The position numbers and the translations under genes were made by a program. A stretch of DNA of 64,000 bases from Niveibacterium umoris (GTDB taxonomy: Bacteria; Pseudomonadota; Gammaproteobacteria; Burkholderiales; Rhodocyclaceae): the NCBI RefSeq assembly GCF_014197015.1, contig NZ_JACIET010000001.1, forward strand, positions 2,449,392 through 2,513,391, given 5' to 3'. The first letter of the stretch is position 1. Every line of letters begins with the position of its first letter. The notes below the pieces were generated by a model. The model did not search any database and had not been told where the DNA came from. It was given only the letters and a program-made list of their open reading frames with translations. Below, in pieces: positions 47,550 to 57,593 of the stretch.

Positions 47550-48935
47550 ATGAGCCACAACAACGCCTCCCGCCGCGACTTTCTCAAGCGTGCCGCTGCC
47601 CTCTCTGCCCTGGGTGGGGCTGCGCCTTTCGCACTGAACCTGGCGGGCGTCGGCGCCGCCGCGGCCGCCACCGACCCCGGCTACAAGGCGCTTGTCTGCC
47701 TGTTCTTCTTCGGCGGCAACGACCAGACGAATACGGTGATCCCTTACGACAGCGCGTCCTACAACGACTATTACACCGCGCGCGACACCATCGCCCGCCT
47801 GCAGACCGCCCTGCTGCCGCTGAATCCGCTGACCAGCCTTGGCGGCCGCCAACTGGCACTGCCGACGGAAATGAGTGCGCTCAAGGCGCTGTTCGACGGC
47901 GGCAAAGCTGCCATTCTCGCCAACGTCGGCCCGCTGGTCGCACCGATCAAGGACGCCACCGAATACAAGAGCGGCAAGGTGCCGGTGCCGGCCAAACTCT
48001 TTTCGCACAACGACCAGACCTCGACCTGGCAGGCCTTCACGCCGGAAGGTTCCAAGCTGGGCTGGGGCGGCCGCTTCGGCGACCTGCTCGGATCGATGAA
48101 CACCAACTCGGTGTTCACAGCCATCTCGGCCGCCGGCAACACTGTCTTCCTGACTGGCCAGAACACTTTCCAGTACCAGATCAGTTCGGGCGGCGCGGTC
48201 GGCATCAACAACATCGCGGCAAGCAGCCTGTTCGGATCGACTGCGGGCGCGGCGGCACTCAAGGCGGTCACCACCGGCAATTCGGCTCAGTTGTTCGAGA
48301 AGGAGCACGGGCGCGTGGTGCAGCGTTCGATCGACGCCCAGGCGGCGGTATCGGCTGCGCTCACCACGCTGCCGACGACGGATACGCGTGTCGCCCTGCC
48401 CACCGCGCAAGCCAACAACAACCTCGCCAAACAGCTGCAGATCGTGGCGCGCCTCGCCGGCGTGTCGGCCGCGCTCGGCGTCAAGCGCCAGGTCTTCTTC
48501 GTCAGCATTGGCGGCTTCGACACGCACGACAATCAGCTCACGACGCAGCCGGGTCTGCATGCTTCGATTTCCGGCGCCGTCGATTACTTCTACAACGCCA
48601 CCGTGCAGCTGGGCATCGCCAACAACGTAACGCTGTTCACCGCATCGGACTTCGGCCGCACGCTGACCAGCAACGGCGATGGCTCGGACCACGGCTGGGG
48701 CTCGCACCACTTCATCGTGGGCGGCGCGGTCAAGGGCAACGATATCTATGGCACCTTCCCGACCATCAAACTCGGCACGCCGGAAGACGTCGGTTCTGGC
48801 CGCCTGCTGCCGACGACCTCGGTCGACCAATACGCGGCGACCTTGGGGCGCTGGTTTGGCGTCTCTGACAGCGACCTGAGCACGATCCTGCCGAACATCG
48901 GGCGTTTCTCCACCCGCTACCTCAACTTCATCTGA
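47550..48935 (+). CDS. DUF1501 family Tat-exported protein, function unknown
   Basis: 461 residues. Tat signal with SRRDFLKRAAALSALGG at 7-23 and cleavage near AAAAA-TDPG. The DUF1501 (alkaline-phosphatase-superfamily-like) domain includes CLFFFGGNDQTNTVIPYD, VSIGGFDTHDNQL and FTASDFGRTLTSNGDGSDHGWGSHH, with metal-like Asp/His residues. Tat export suggests a folded, possibly metal-containing enzyme. It lies directly after the DUF1800 gene with GGGAG as ribosome binding site; the pair probably works together on an exported or cell-surface process. Confidence 0.87.
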   Translation: MSHNNASRRDFLKRAAALSALGGAAPFALNLAGVGAAAAATDPGYKALVCLFFFGGNDQTNTVIPYDSASYNDYYTARDTIARLQTALLPLNPLTSLGGRQLALPTEMSALKALFDGGKAAILANVGPLVAPIKDATEYKSGKVPVPAKLFSHNDQTSTWQAFTPEGSKLGWGGRFGDLLGSMNTNSVFTAISAAGNTVFLTGQNTFQYQISSGGAVGINNIAASSLFGSTAGAAALKAVTTGNSAQLFEKEHGRVVQRSIDAQAAVSAALTTLPTTDTRVALPTAQANNNLAKQLQIVARLAGVSAALGVKRQVFFVSIGGFDTHDNQLTTQPGLHASISGAVDYFYNATVQLGIANNVTLFTASDFGRTLTSNGDGSDHGWGSHHFIVGGAVKGNDIYGTFPTIKLGTPEDVGSGRLLPTTSVDQYAATLGRWFGVSDSDLSTILPNIGRFSTRYLNFI

Positions 48936-48943
48936 GTCTCGCC

Positions 48944-48979
48944 CCGCAGACCCGCGCCAGCCGAGGGTCTGCGGCTTTC
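48944..48979 (+). terminator. Terminator of the DUF1800-DUF1501 operon
   Basis: CCGCAGACCC and GGGTCTGCGG form a 10-bp stem with an 11-base loop, followed by CTTTCCCTT. It starts nine bases after the stop codon. Confidence 0.75.
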
Positions 48980-49004
48980 CCTTCGTGGACCTCGTCGACT
49001 CGGG

Positions 49005-49010
49005 TAGAAT
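49005..49010 (+). promoter_or_regulatory. Candidate -10 box upstream of dusB-fis
   Basis: TAGAAT lies 42 bp before the dusB ATG, between the upstream terminator and dusB. No convincing -35 is seen; the fis operon promoter in other bacteria is growth-rate controlled. Confidence 0.35.
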
Positions 49011-49052
49011 CACGCGCTTTTTCCGCGCTTTCAGACCCCCATTTCCTGAGCG

Positions 49053-50096
49053 ATGCAGTTCGCCGGCTTCCAGCTTCGCAACAATCTGTTTGTCGCACCC
49101 ATGGCCGGTGTGACCGACCGCCCTTTCCGCCAGCTTTGCAAACGGATGGGCGCGGGTCTGGCCGTCTCGGAAATGGTGACTTCGAATGCGCTGCTGTACG
49201 CCACGAACAAGACGCGCCGCCGCACCGACCACGCAGGCGAGGTCGAGCCGATCTCGGTGCAGATCGCCGGTGCCGATCCGGCGATGATGGCGCAAGCCGC
49301 CCGCTTCAATGCCGACAATGGCGCGCAGATCATCGACATCAACATGGGTTGCCCGGCAAAGAAGGTGTGCAACCTCGCCGCCGGCTCGGCCTTGATGCGC
49401 GACGAAGCGCTGGTGGGCCGCATCCTCGAAGCGGTGGTCAAGGCAGTCCCCGATGTCCCGGTAACGCTCAAATTCCGCACCGGCTGGGATCGCGCCAACC
49501 GTAACGCGCCGCGCATTGCGCAGATCGCCGAAGCGTCAGGCATTCGCGCGATCGCGATCCACGGCCGCACCCGCGCCGACCTGTACATGGGCGAAGCCGA
49601 ATACGACACCATCGCAGCGGTCAAGCAGCAGGTCAGGATTCCGGTGATCGCGAACGGCGACATCGATTCGCCGCGAAAGGCGCGCCATGTGCTCGCCCAC
49701 ACCGGCGCCGACGGGTTGATGATCGGACGCGCCGCCCAGGGCCGCCCGTGGATCTTCCGCGAAATCGAACACTTCCTCGCGACCGGCAGCGAACTGCCCT
49801 CGCCCGAAGTCAGCGAAATCCACCGGGTGTGCCGCGCGCACCTCGCCGACCTGTACGACTTCTACGGCGAAGAGGCCGGCGTGCGCATCGCACGCAAGCA
49901 CATCGGCTGGTACACCAAGGGCATCGCCGGTGCCCACGCATTCAGGCAGCTGATGAACCAGCAGCCGGACGTCGCGAGCCAGCTCGCGGTCGTCGACGCA
50001 TTCTTCGGCAAGCTTGGCGAGCACGGCGACCGGCTGTGCGACGTTGAAGTTGCCGACCACGCAGATTCACAAACTTTGCAGGAGCTCGCGGCATGA
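49053..50096 (+). CDS. dusB: tRNA-dihydrouridine synthase B
   Basis: 347 residues. FMN-barrel start NLFVAPMAGVTDRPFRQL, catalytic Cys in INMGCPAKKVCN (about residue 108), IHGRTRADLY, and VIANGDIDS with GADGLMIGRAAQGRPWIF. It reduces uridines in tRNA D-loops. The downstream fis start overlaps its stop (ATGA), the conserved dusB-fis operon. Confidence 0.95.
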   Translation: MQFAGFQLRNNLFVAPMAGVTDRPFRQLCKRMGAGLAVSEMVTSNALLYATNKTRRRTDHAGEVEPISVQIAGADPAMMAQAARFNADNGAQIIDINMGCPAKKVCNLAAGSALMRDEALVGRILEAVVKAVPDVPVTLKFRTGWDRANRNAPRIAQIAEASGIRAIAIHGRTRADLYMGEAEYDTIAAVKQQVRIPVIANGDIDSPRKARHVLAHTGADGLMIGRAAQGRPWIFREIEHFLATGSELPSPEVSEIHRVCRAHLADLYDFYGEEAGVRIARKHIGWYTKGIAGAHAFRQLMNQQPDVASQLAVVDAFFGKLGEHGDRLCDVEVADHADSQTLQELAA

Positions 50097-50329
50097 GCCG
50101 CTCTGAAGACATCGCCGAATGCGTCCGCCGCGCGCTGGAACGCTACTTCAAGGACCTCGACGGCGAAATGCCGACCGGGGTGTACGACATGGTGTTGCGC
50201 AACGTCGAGCGTCCGATGCTCGAAATCGTGCTGAAACACGCGGGCGGTAACCAGACGGTGGCCGCCGAGATGCTGGGCATCAACCGCAACACTTTGCGAC
50301 GCAAACTGACCGACCACGACCTTCTCTGA
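50093..50329 (+). CDS. fis: Nucleoid protein Fis
   Basis: 78 residues. The C-terminal helix-turn-helix is clear: [25 protein letters not shown]. The N-terminal part has two short helices; this betaproteobacterial form is shorter than enterobacterial Fis (98 residues) because the N-terminal arm is reduced. It bends DNA and modulates rRNA promoters, recombination and supercoiling. Translationally coupled to dusB. Confidence 0.95.
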   Translation: MSRSEDIAECVRRALERYFKDLDGEMPTGVYDMVLRNVERPMLEIVLKHAGGNQTVAAEMLGINRNTLRRKLTDHDLL

Positions 50330-50343
50330 GTCCCATACCCGCC

Positions 50344-51945
50344 ATGAACGTCACCCAAGCCCTTCTCAGCGTTTCCGACAAGCGCGGCATCGTCGAATTT
50401 GCCCGCGAACTTCACGCCCTCGGCGTGAGCCTGCTGTCCACCGGCGGCACCTCCAAGGCGCTGCGCGATGCAGGCCTGCCGGTCACCGACGTGGGTGACT
50501 ACACCGGATTCCCGGAAATGCTCGACGGCCGCGTCAAGACGCTGCATCCGAAAGTGCATGGCGGCATCCTCGCGCGCCGCGATCTGCCCGAGCACCTCGA
50601 TACGCTCGCCGCGCACCAGATCCCGCGCATCGACCTGGTGGTCGTGAACCTGTATCCGTTCCAGGCGACGGTGGCCAAGGAAGGCTGCACGCTGGAAGAC
50701 GCGATCGAGAACATCGACATCGGTGGCCCGACCATGGTCCGCGCAGCGGCGAAGAACCACGGCACCGAAGCCGGCGGCGTCGGCATCGTGACCGACCCGG
50801 ATGACTACGCCGCAATCGTCGCCGAGCTGAAATCCAACGCCGGCGCGCTGTCGTACAAGACCCGCTTCGAACTGGCCCGCAAGGCCTACACCCACACCGC
50901 CCGCTACGACAGCGCGATCGCCAACTGGCTGACCGCGGTCGATGCCGACAAGCTGGTGCCGGCCGAAGCCCCGGTACGCGCCGAATACCCGAGCCGCATC
51001 CAGTTCGCCTTCGACAAGGTGCAGGAGATGCGCTACGGCGAGAACCCGCACCAAAGCGCCGCCTTCTACCGCGACCCGAACGGCGCGGTGGGCGGCATCG
51101 CTGGTTACACCCAGCTGCAGGGCAAGGAACTCTCGTACAACAACATCGCCGACGCGGACGCTGCGTGGGAATGCGTGAAAGCGTTTGACGCTTCTGCCAA
51201 CGTTGCTGCCTGCGTCATCATCAAGCACGCCAACCCGTGCGGCGTGGCGCTCGGCGTGAGCGCCGAAGAAGCCTACCGCAAGGCCTTCCAGACCGACCCG
51301 ACCTCGGCCTTCGGCGGCATCATCGCCTTCAACGTTGAAGTGGATGAAGCCACCGCCAAGGCGGTCGCAGGGCAGTTCATGGAAGTGCTGATCGCGCCGT
51401 CCTACACCGCCGGCGCGCTGGCCGTGCTGGCCGCCAAGCAGAACGTGCGCGTGCTGACATGCGCGCTGGGCCCGGTCTCGCAACTCGACTTCAAGCGTGT
51501 CGGCGGCGGCCTGCTGGTGCAGACCTACGACGACGCACGCATCACCGCAGCCGATCTGAAGGTGGTGACCAAGCGTGCGCCGACCGACAAGGAGCTCGCC
51601 GACCTGCTGTTCGCCTGGCGTGTCGCGAAGTATGTGAAGTCCAACGCCATCGTCTACTGCCGCGACGGCATGACGGTCGGCGTCGGCGCGGGCCAGATGA
51701 GCCGCGTCGATTCGGCGCGTATCGCCAAGATCAAGGCTGAGAACGCGGGCCTCGCGATCCCGGGTTGCGCCGTGGCATCGGATGCCTTCTTCCCGTTCCG
51801 CGATGGCCTCGATGTGCTGGCGCAAGCCGGTGCGACGGCGGTGATCCAGCCGGGCGGCTCGGTGCGCGACGCGGAAGTGATCGCCGCCGCCGACGAACAG
51901 AACATCGCGATGGTGCTGACAGGCATCCGCCACTTCCGCCACTGA
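50344..51945 (+). CDS. purH: Bifunctional AICAR formyltransferase/IMP cyclohydrolase
   Basis: 533 residues, typical. The N-terminal MGS-like IMP cyclohydrolase domain ([38 protein letters not shown]) is followed by the transformylase domain with [16 protein letters not shown] and [14 protein letters not shown]. It catalyses the last two steps of de novo purine synthesis. The gene begins 14 bp after fis; the ribosome binding site is poor. Confidence 0.96.
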   Translation: MNVTQALLSVSDKRGIVEFARELHALGVSLLSTGGTSKALRDAGLPVTDVGDYTGFPEMLDGRVKTLHPKVHGGILARRDLPEHLDTLAAHQIPRIDLVVVNLYPFQATVAKEGCTLEDAIENIDIGGPTMVRAAAKNHGTEAGGVGIVTDPDDYAAIVAELKSNAGALSYKTRFELARKAYTHTARYDSAIANWLTAVDADKLVPAEAPVRAEYPSRIQFAFDKVQEMRYGENPHQSAAFYRDPNGAVGGIAGYTQLQGKELSYNNIADADAAWECVKAFDASANVAACVIIKHANPCGVALGVSAEEAYRKAFQTDPTSAFGGIIAFNVEVDEATAKAVAGQFMEVLIAPSYTAGALAVLAAKQNVRVLTCALGPVSQLDFKRVGGGLLVQTYDDARITAADLKVVTKRAPTDKELADLLFAWRVAKYVKSNAIVYCRDGMTVGVGAGQMSRVDSARIAKIKAENAGLAIPGCAVASDAFFPFRDGLDVLAQAGATAVIQPGGSVRDAEVIAAADEQNIAMVLTGIRHFRH

Positions 51946-51956
51946 TCGGGGGGGCC

Positions 51957-52565
51957 ATGCTGCAGAAGATGAAGCAGGCCATCGGCGGCCTGCTGCTGGT
52001 CGCCGCTGCGCTGGCAGGTGCCCCGGCAGCCGCTGAGGGCGGCAGCGATGAAGCACCGTTCTACGAACGCTGGTGGCACACCGCGGTTGCCGAGACGACC
52101 GACATCACGAGGAACGGTGACTGGAACGTCTACCTGCCAGCCAAGATCTACCACTTGCCGATCGCCTACACGGCCGAACAGCGCGACCGCTACAACGAAA
52201 CACCGATGCCGGGGTTCGGCATCGGGCGCGGCAAGTACATCGAAGATGGCAACTGGCACGGTCTCTACGCGATGGAGTTCCGCGACTCGAACGACAAGCC
52301 CTCGTGGCTGGCAGGTTATGCGCGCAGCTGGTTGTGGGACATGCCTCGCCTCAATGGCGGGTTCTACGGACTCGGCTTCACCGCCTTCATCATGGGGCGG
52401 CAGGACTACGGCAACTACGCGCCCTTTCCGGCGATTCTTCCGAGCTTCACCCTTGGCTTCAAACAGGTCGAACTCGAAGCCGTCTTCGTGCCGGGCGGCA
52501 AGGGCAACGGCAACGTCTTCTTCATCTGGTTCAAGCTGAACGAAAAGGAAAGGCCGCATTCATGA
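51957..52565 (+). CDS. pagP: Lipid A palmitoyltransferase PagP
   Basis: 202 residues with a signal peptide of about 26 residues. The mature part matches Pag[17 protein letters not shown] with His66, [30 protein letters not shown] with Asp110 and Ser111, the pair equivalent to the E. coli active site, and [12 protein letters not shown] at the end. It transfers palmitate from phospholipid to lipid A in the outer membrane, usually as an envelope-stress and resistance response. Its position between purH and purD, overlapping purD at ATGA, is unusual. Confidence 0.9.
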   Translation: MLQKMKQAIGGLLLVAAALAGAPAAAEGGSDEAPFYERWWHTAVAETTDITRNGDWNVYLPAKIYHLPIAYTAEQRDRYNETPMPGFGIGRGKYIEDGNWHGLYAMEFRDSNDKPSWLAGYARSWLWDMPRLNGGFYGLGFTAFIMGRQDYGNYAPFPAILPSFTLGFKQVELEAVFVPGGKGNGNVFFIWFKLNEKERPHS

Positions 52566-53836
52566 AAGTGCTCGTCATCGGATCCGGCGGTCGCGAGCAT
52601 GCGCTCGCCTGGAAACTCGCGCAGTCCCCGCGCCTGCAGAAGGTCTTCGTTGCGCCCGGCAATGCCGGCACCGCACGCGAGCCCGGCCTGGAAAACGTCG
52701 CCATCACTGCGATCGACGAACTGATCGCCTTCGTGCGTGCCGAGCAGATCGGCCTCACCGTGGTCGGCCCCGAAGCGCCGCTCGCCGCCGGTGTCGTCGA
52801 CGCCTTCCGTGCCGCCGGCCTGCCGATCTTCGGCCCGACCAAGGCCGCCGCGCAGCTCGAAGCCTCGAAGGATTTCGCCAAGCAATTCCTGGTCCGCCAC
52901 AAGATCCCGACCGCGAAGTACCGCACCTTCTCCGACGCCACGCAGGCCCATGCCTACATCGACGCCGAAGGCGCCCCGATCGTGATCAAGGCCGACGGCC
53001 TCGCGGCCGGCAAGGGCGTCGTCGTCGCGATGAGCCTCGACGAGGCCCACGCCGCGATCGACATGATGCTGGTCGGCAACAAGATGGGCGACGCCGGTGC
53101 GCGCGTCGTAATCGAAGAATTCATGCAGGGCGAGGAAGCCAGCTTCATCGTCATGGCCGACGGCAAGCATGCGCTGGCACTCGCCACCTCGCAGGACCAC
53201 AAGCGCCTGAAGGACGGCGACGAAGGCCCCAACACCGGTGGCATGGGCGCCTACTCGCCCGCCCCGGTCGTCACGCCCGAGGTGCATGCCCGCGTGATGC
53301 GCGAAGTCATCAACCCGACGCTGGCCGGCATGGCCACCGATGGCCTGCCCTACACGGGCTTCCTCTACGCCGGCCTGATGATCGACGGCGAGGGCAAGCC
53401 GCGCGTGGTCGAATTCAACTGCCGCATGGGCGACCCGGAGACCCAGCCGATCATGGCGCGCCTGAAAACCGACCTGGTCGATCTGGTGGAAGCGGCGCTC
53501 GAAGGCCGGCTGCACGAAGTCGAAACCGAGTGGGATCGCCGCGTCGCGCTGGGCGTCGTGCTCGCGGCCGGCGGCTACCCGGACGACCCGAAGAAGGGTG
53601 ACGTCATCAACGGGCTGGACCACAAGAGCGACGACGTGCACGTCTTCCACGCTGGCACCACCGACAAGGACGGCCAGGTCGTCACCGCCGGAGGCCGCGT
53701 GCTGTGTGTCACCGCGCTCGGCGACTCGGTACGCGAAGCCCAGAACCGCGCCTACGAGGCCATCAACAAACTCCACTTCGACGGCATGCAGTACCGCCGC
53801 GACATCGGTCACCGCGCGATCGGCCGCAAGGGGTGA
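52562..53836 (+). CDS. purD: Phosphoribosylamine--glycine ligase
   Basis: 424 residues from the ATG at 52562. VLVIGSGGREHALAWKLAQSP start, ATP-grasp region with IVIKADGLAAGKGVVVA, EEFMQGEEASFIVMADG, MGAYSPAP and FNCRMGDPETQ. It forms glycinamide ribonucleotide in purine synthesis. It overlaps the pagP stop (ATGA); no terminator is visible after it. Confidence 0.96.
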   Translation: MKVLVIGSGGREHALAWKLAQSPRLQKVFVAPGNAGTAREPGLENVAITAIDELIAFVRAEQIGLTVVGPEAPLAAGVVDAFRAAGLPIFGPTKAAAQLEASKDFAKQFLVRHKIPTAKYRTFSDATQAHAYIDAEGAPIVIKADGLAAGKGVVVAMSLDEAHAAIDMMLVGNKMGDAGARVVIEEFMQGEEASFIVMADGKHALALATSQDHKRLKDGDEGPNTGGMGAYSPAPVVTPEVHARVMREVINPTLAGMATDGLPYTGFLYAGLMIDGEGKPRVVEFNCRMGDPETQPIMARLKTDLVDLVEAALEGRLHEVETEWDRRVALGVVLAAGGYPDDPKKGDVINGLDHKSDDVHVFHAGTTDKDGQVVTAGGRVLCVTALGDSVREAQNRAYEAINKLHFDGMQYRRDIGHRAIGRKG

Positions 53837-53884
53837 TCGTCTCGCGATGATTCAAACCCCGCAGACAGCCCGGAGTCAGCAGCA

Positions 53885-54655
53885 ATGGTTCTTCGGTTCG
53901 CACTAATTGCAGCCTACAGTGCCCTTGTGCTGTTATCGAATGCAGCATGGGCCGAGACTCGTACTCAGAAGTACGCGGTGATCTCTCTGGTAGGCGATGC
54001 GCTAACGCTGGTCACGCATCAACCGGTTACAGGATCGAGGATTGACCGCAATATCAAGCACGCCATGCCCGACCCTGAAAGAAGCATGGATCGATTTGTG
54101 CTCAGGGAAGTCAACCAGATCCTGACTGAATCGAATCGCGGCGTTGAAACGGTTCTGCTCACCATTCCGGGAGCCGACGCAATTGCGCTTGGGGAAAAGG
54201 TTTGCGAATTGCCTGCATTGCAGGATGCAATCCGTGCTGAGTCCGTCACAAAGATAGTGTTGGTTACCAAATTCCGGGGACTTGCCCGGATGCGCTTCGG
54301 AAACGGATCAGAAGGTGACGGGACCATCGAAGGCATCGGGTTCTACCTTGACAAAACCATGCCTACGCAAAACGAATCAGGCAAGGTCTCGAAAGGATTC
54401 TTGGCTCCCTTTGCTTACATCAAGCTCACGCTTCTCGACGGCAATACCTTCGCCGAACTCGCGTCAGCCGCGGTAACCGAGTCGTTATCGATTTCAACAC
54501 CAGGTTCAGACGAACAGTCGCCATGGGAGGCACTGCAACCCGAAGAGAAAGTGGCGGCTCTGCAGCACGTGGTTCGAAAGAGCTTGCGTGGTGAAATGCC
54601 CAAGCTGACCGAGCTGCCATTGAACCTCAACGCTGCGACTACCCCCGGCAAGTAA
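53885..54655 (+). CDS. Exported protein of unknown function
   Basis: 256 residues. A signal peptide of about 23 residues ends NAAWA. The mature protein contains KYAVISLVGDALTLVTH, a long alpha/beta-like middle, and IEGIGFYLDKTM. I recognise no family motif; it looks soluble and periplasmic. Codon use is noticeably less G+C-rich than in purD before it and hemF after it. No clear ribosome binding site (GTCAGCAGCA precedes the ATG). It may be a horizontally acquired or fast-evolving gene. Confidence 0.6.
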   Translation: MVLRFALIAAYSALVLLSNAAWAETRTQKYAVISLVGDALTLVTHQPVTGSRIDRNIKHAMPDPERSMDRFVLREVNQILTESNRGVETVLLTIPGADAIALGEKVCELPALQDAIRAESVTKIVLVTKFRGLARMRFGNGSEGDGTIEGIGFYLDKTMPTQNESGKVSKGFLAPFAYIKLTLLDGNTFAELASAAVTESLSISTPGSDEQSPWEALQPEEKVAALQHVVRKSLRGEMPKLTELPLNLNAATTPGK

Positions 54656-54751
54656 CGATGTCACCCAATCGACCTCGGACTGCGGAGAGCTTTGCGAAAG
54701 CCCGGATCGTAGAGACATACATCGCTGCTGAACGGCTCGCAGGGGCTGCGC

Positions 54752-55195
54752 ATGGTTAGGGCCGCGCTAGGCTCTGACGCCGCGACGATCGCCGGTCTTT
54801 ATCACCAACTCACAGGCAACCCGGATGTCTGTGTCAGCGCGACCCGCATCGCAGATGTAAACGCGAGGGGGGACACTCGACTGTTCGTCGTCGAGCAGGC
54901 GGGTCATATCTGTGGCACTTTGCTGGTCAGTCTGTGTCATGACGTAATGTTTGGCTCCCAACCTTTTGGCGTGGTGGAGAATGTGGTCATTGCTGCCCCG
55001 TATCAAGGGCAAGGCCTCGGTACACAGCTGATGGCGGCCGCAGAAGCCTTCTGTCATGCGGCTGACTGCTCGAAGTTGATGCTAATGAGTTCGGTTCGTC
55101 GCCCCGAAGCGCATGCGTTCTTCAAACGATGTGGATTCGCGGGTGACGCGAAACGCGCCTTCGTCAAATACCGCCCGCAGTTCCAAACCGCCTGA
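54752..55195 (+). CDS. GNAT-family N-acetyltransferase
   Basis: 147 residues. The acetyl-CoA-binding loop [11 protein letters not shown] follows [10 protein letters not shown], and a late [15 protein letters not shown] matches the GNAT C-terminal motif. A small-molecule or protein amine is the expected acceptor; the actual one is unknown. It shares the lower G+C of the preceding orphan. The start is preceded by AGGGGCTGCGC. It lies 25 bp before hemF. Confidence 0.75.
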   Translation: MVRAALGSDAATIAGLYHQLTGNPDVCVSATRIADVNARGDTRLFVVEQAGHICGTLLVSLCHDVMFGSQPFGVVENVVIAAPYQGQGLGTQLMAAAEAFCHAADCSKLMLMSSVRRPEAHAFFKRCGFAGDAKRAFVKYRPQFQTA

Positions 55196-55220
55196 GCGCA
55201 CCATCGGAGCCGCCGCCGCA

Positions 55221-56141
55221 ATGCAAGCCGACCCAACCCTTACCAAAGCCTATTTCACCAAGCTCCAGACCGGCATCGTCGCGGCACTCGAAACGCTGGA
55301 CGGTGCCGCTTTCCGCACCGACTCATGGGAACGCCCAGCCGGCGGTGGCGGGCTGACGCGGCTGGTCGAGGAAGGCAATCTCTTCGAACGCGGTGGCTGC
55401 AATTTCTCGCATGTGATGGGCGGAGGCATGCCTGCTTCGGCCACCGCGCATCGGCCGGAGCTCGCCGGCGCGCGTTTCGAGGCGATGGGCGTGTCCCTGG
55501 TGCTGCATCCACGTAATCCCTACGTACCGACGGTGCACATGAACGTGCGCTGCTTCATTGCCTTCCCGGAAGGGCGCGAGCCGATCTGGTGGTTCGGCGG
55601 CGGTATGGACCTGACGCCCTACTACGGCTTCGACGAAGACGCGGTGCATTTTCACCGTGCCTGCCACGACGCACTGGCGCCCTTCGGTGGCGACTTCCAC
55701 CCGCGCTTCAAGGACTGGTGCGACCGCTACTTCTTCCTCAAGCACCGCAACGAGCCGCGCGGTGTCGGCGGCATCTTCTTCGACGACTTGGGTGCGAATG
55801 GCGAGATCGACTTCGACACCGCTTTCGCGCTGACCCGCTCGGTGGGCGACGCTTTCCTGGGTGCCTACACACCGATCGTCGAGCGCCGTCGGAATCTGCC
55901 TTTCGGCGAGCGCGAGCGCGACTTCCAGGCTTACCGCCGCGGCCGTTACGTCGAATTCAACCTGGTCTTCGACCGCGGCACCTTGTTCGGCCTGCAGTCG
56001 GGCGGCCGCACCGAATCGATCCTGATGTCGATGCCACCGATCGTGAAGTGGCGCTACGACTGGCATCCGGAAGCCGGCTCGCCGGAGGCGCGGCTCTACG
56101 ATCACTTCCTGACCGGCCGCGACTGGCTCGCCGACGCTTGA
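55221..56141 (+). CDS. hemF: Oxygen-dependent coproporphyrinogen III oxidase
   Basis: 306 residues from the ATG at 55221. [51 protein letters not shown] and [29 protein letters not shown] are HemF signatures. It oxidatively decarboxylates coproporphyrinogen III in haem synthesis. The ribosome binding site is poorly spaced (GGAG about 12 bases upstream); the frame extends further upstream only through the GNAT gene. Confidence 0.94.
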   Translation: MQADPTLTKAYFTKLQTGIVAALETLDGAAFRTDSWERPAGGGGLTRLVEEGNLFERGGCNFSHVMGGGMPASATAHRPELAGARFEAMGVSLVLHPRNPYVPTVHMNVRCFIAFPEGREPIWWFGGGMDLTPYYGFDEDAVHFHRACHDALAPFGGDFHPRFKDWCDRYFFLKHRNEPRGVGGIFFDDLGANGEIDFDTAFALTRSVGDAFLGAYTPIVERRRNLPFGERERDFQAYRRGRYVEFNLVFDRGTLFGLQSGGRTESILMSMPPIVKWRYDWHPEAGSPEARLYDHFLTGRDWLADA

Positions 56142-56305
56142 CACCGCCACGCGCTGCACCGCAACATCCGCCGACCATGCAGATGCCCTGCTCCATCCTC
56201 CGACGTCGCACCACCGCTCGTCGCGCCTCGCGCGATGTGCCCGCGTTCGCGCGCCGGAACGGAGCCCGCAGCTAGTCGCCACGACTCGCCACCCGAATTC
56301 CCCCC

Positions 56306-56335
56306 AAGGCCGCGGACAACCTCCGCGGCCTTTTT
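56306..56335 (+). terminator. hemF terminator
   Basis: AAGGCCGCGGA/TCCGCGGCCTT, an 11-bp perfect stem with a five-base loop and a T5 tail, 27 bases before the next gene. Confidence 0.9.
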
Positions 56336-56361
56336 CATTGCCCTTACCAGGAGACGTCTCG

Positions 56362-57534
56362 ATGAATGCACCCGCCCCTAGTCACGCCCTGATGAACATT
56401 GCCGCCCGCCCCGATGCCGTGATGGTGCGCGGCGAAGGTTCCTGGCTGGAAGATGCCGCGGGGCGACGTTATCTCGACTTCGTGCAAGGCTGGGCAGTCA
56501 ATGGCCTCGGGCACGCCCATCCGGCGATCACCCGCGCGCTGGCCACGCAGGCCGCGACGCTGGTGAACCCCGGTCCGGCCTACTTCAATGCGCCGGCACT
56601 CGAGTTCGCCGCGCGCCTCGCGCAACTCTCCGGCCTCGACCGCGTGTTTCCCTGCAATACCGGCGCCGAAGCCAATGAAGGCGCGATCAAGCTGGCGCGC
56701 AAGTGGGGGCAGCTGCATCGAAAGGGGGCATTCGAAATCATCACCTTCCACGACGGGTTCCACGGCCGCACGCTGGCCACCATGTCAGCCTCGGGCAAGC
56801 CGGGCTGGGACACGCTCTTCGCGCCGCAAGTGGCAGGCTTTCCGAAAGCCACCCTGAACGACCTCGCATCGGTCGAGGCGTTGATCGGCCCGGACACCGT
56901 CGCGGTCATGCTCGAACCGATCCAGGGCGAGGCTGGCGTGCGGCCGGCGACGCTCGAATTCCTGCGCGCGCTGCGTGCGCTGTGCGACCGCGAAGGCCTG
57001 TTGCTGATCCTCGACGAAGTGCAGACCGGTATCGGCCGCACCGGCACATTGTTCCGCTACGAAGCAGCCGGCATCCGCCCGGACATCCTCACGCTCGCCA
57101 AAGGAATCGGAGGCGGCGTTCCCCTCGCCGCCTTGCTGGCGACCGAGGCAGCGAGCTGCTTTGTGCCCGGCGACCAGGGTGGTACTTACTGCGGCAATCC
57201 GTTGATGGCCGCGGTCGGCAATGCCGTGCTGGAAATCGTCGCACAGCCGGATTTTCTCGCGAGCGTGCGTCAGCGCGGCGCGAAGTTGGCGGAAGGGCTG
57301 CGCGCGCTCGCGGCGCGTCATCGGCTCGGGGAGGTGCGCGGCGCAGGTCTGCTGCTGGCGCTTGAGCTCGGTCCTGATCGCGATGCGCCGACCCTGGTGG
57401 CGTGCGCCCGCGAAGCCGGCCTGCTGCTCAATGCACCGCGGCCGCATTGCCTTCGTCTGATGCCGGCACTCACCGTCTGCGATGCGGAGATCGATCAGAT
57501 GCTGACGATGCTCGACGCCCTGCTCGCAGATTGA
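56362..57534 (+). CDS. argD: Acetylornithine/succinylornithine-type aminotransferase
   Basis: 390 residues from the ATG at 56362, with AGGAGA upstream. PLP fold type [50 protein letters not shown], and the Schiff-base lysine in [15 protein letters not shown]. It transaminates N-acetylornithine in arginine synthesis, or succinylornithine in catabolism; the sequence cannot separate the two. Monocistronic between hemF and the convergent hem operon. Confidence 0.85.
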   Translation: MNAPAPSHALMNIAARPDAVMVRGEGSWLEDAAGRRYLDFVQGWAVNGLGHAHPAITRALATQAATLVNPGPAYFNAPALEFAARLAQLSGLDRVFPCNTGAEANEGAIKLARKWGQLHRKGAFEIITFHDGFHGRTLATMSASGKPGWDTLFAPQVAGFPKATLNDLASVEALIGPDTVAVMLEPIQGEAGVRPATLEFLRALRALCDREGLLLILDEVQTGIGRTGTLFRYEAAGIRPDILTLAKGIGGGVPLAALLATEAASCFVPGDQGGTYCGNPLMAAVGNAVLEIVAQPDFLASVRQRGAKLAEGLRALAARHRLGEVRGAGLLLALELGPDRDAPTLVACAREAGLLLNAPRPHCLRLMPALTVCDAEIDQMLTMLDALLAD

Positions 57535-57541
57535 TCCGGGC

Positions 57542-57576
57542 AGCCCCCACGCGCGCAATGCGGCGCGTGAGGGGCT
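57542..57576. terminator. Hairpin between convergent argD and hemY
   Basis: AGCCCCCACGCGC pairs with GCGCGTGAGGGGCT with a single bulge, centred 25 bases after argD. No T-tract flanks it, so termination here may be weak or factor-assisted. Confidence 0.5.
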
Positions 57577-57593
57577 TGGGCGCAAGTGGCGCT

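Noticed and set aside
47520-49295. 591-codon minus-strand open frame opposite the DUF1501 gene and dusB
   Set aside because: Mirror of a real gene; its composition is that of a shadow frame, with no ribosome binding site or family motif.
50143-52056. 637-codon open frame on the minus strand opposite fis, purH and the start of pagP
   Set aside because: High G+C with strong third-position bias leaves long antisense frames open. The plus-strand proteins are unambiguous, and the antisense product is a low-complexity His/Arg/Val-rich sequence.
56177-56275. 32-residue Arg-rich open frame between hemF and argD
   Set aside because: No ribosome binding site; the arginine-rich composition is what random high-G+C sequence encodes. 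It lies in a 3' UTR before a terminator.
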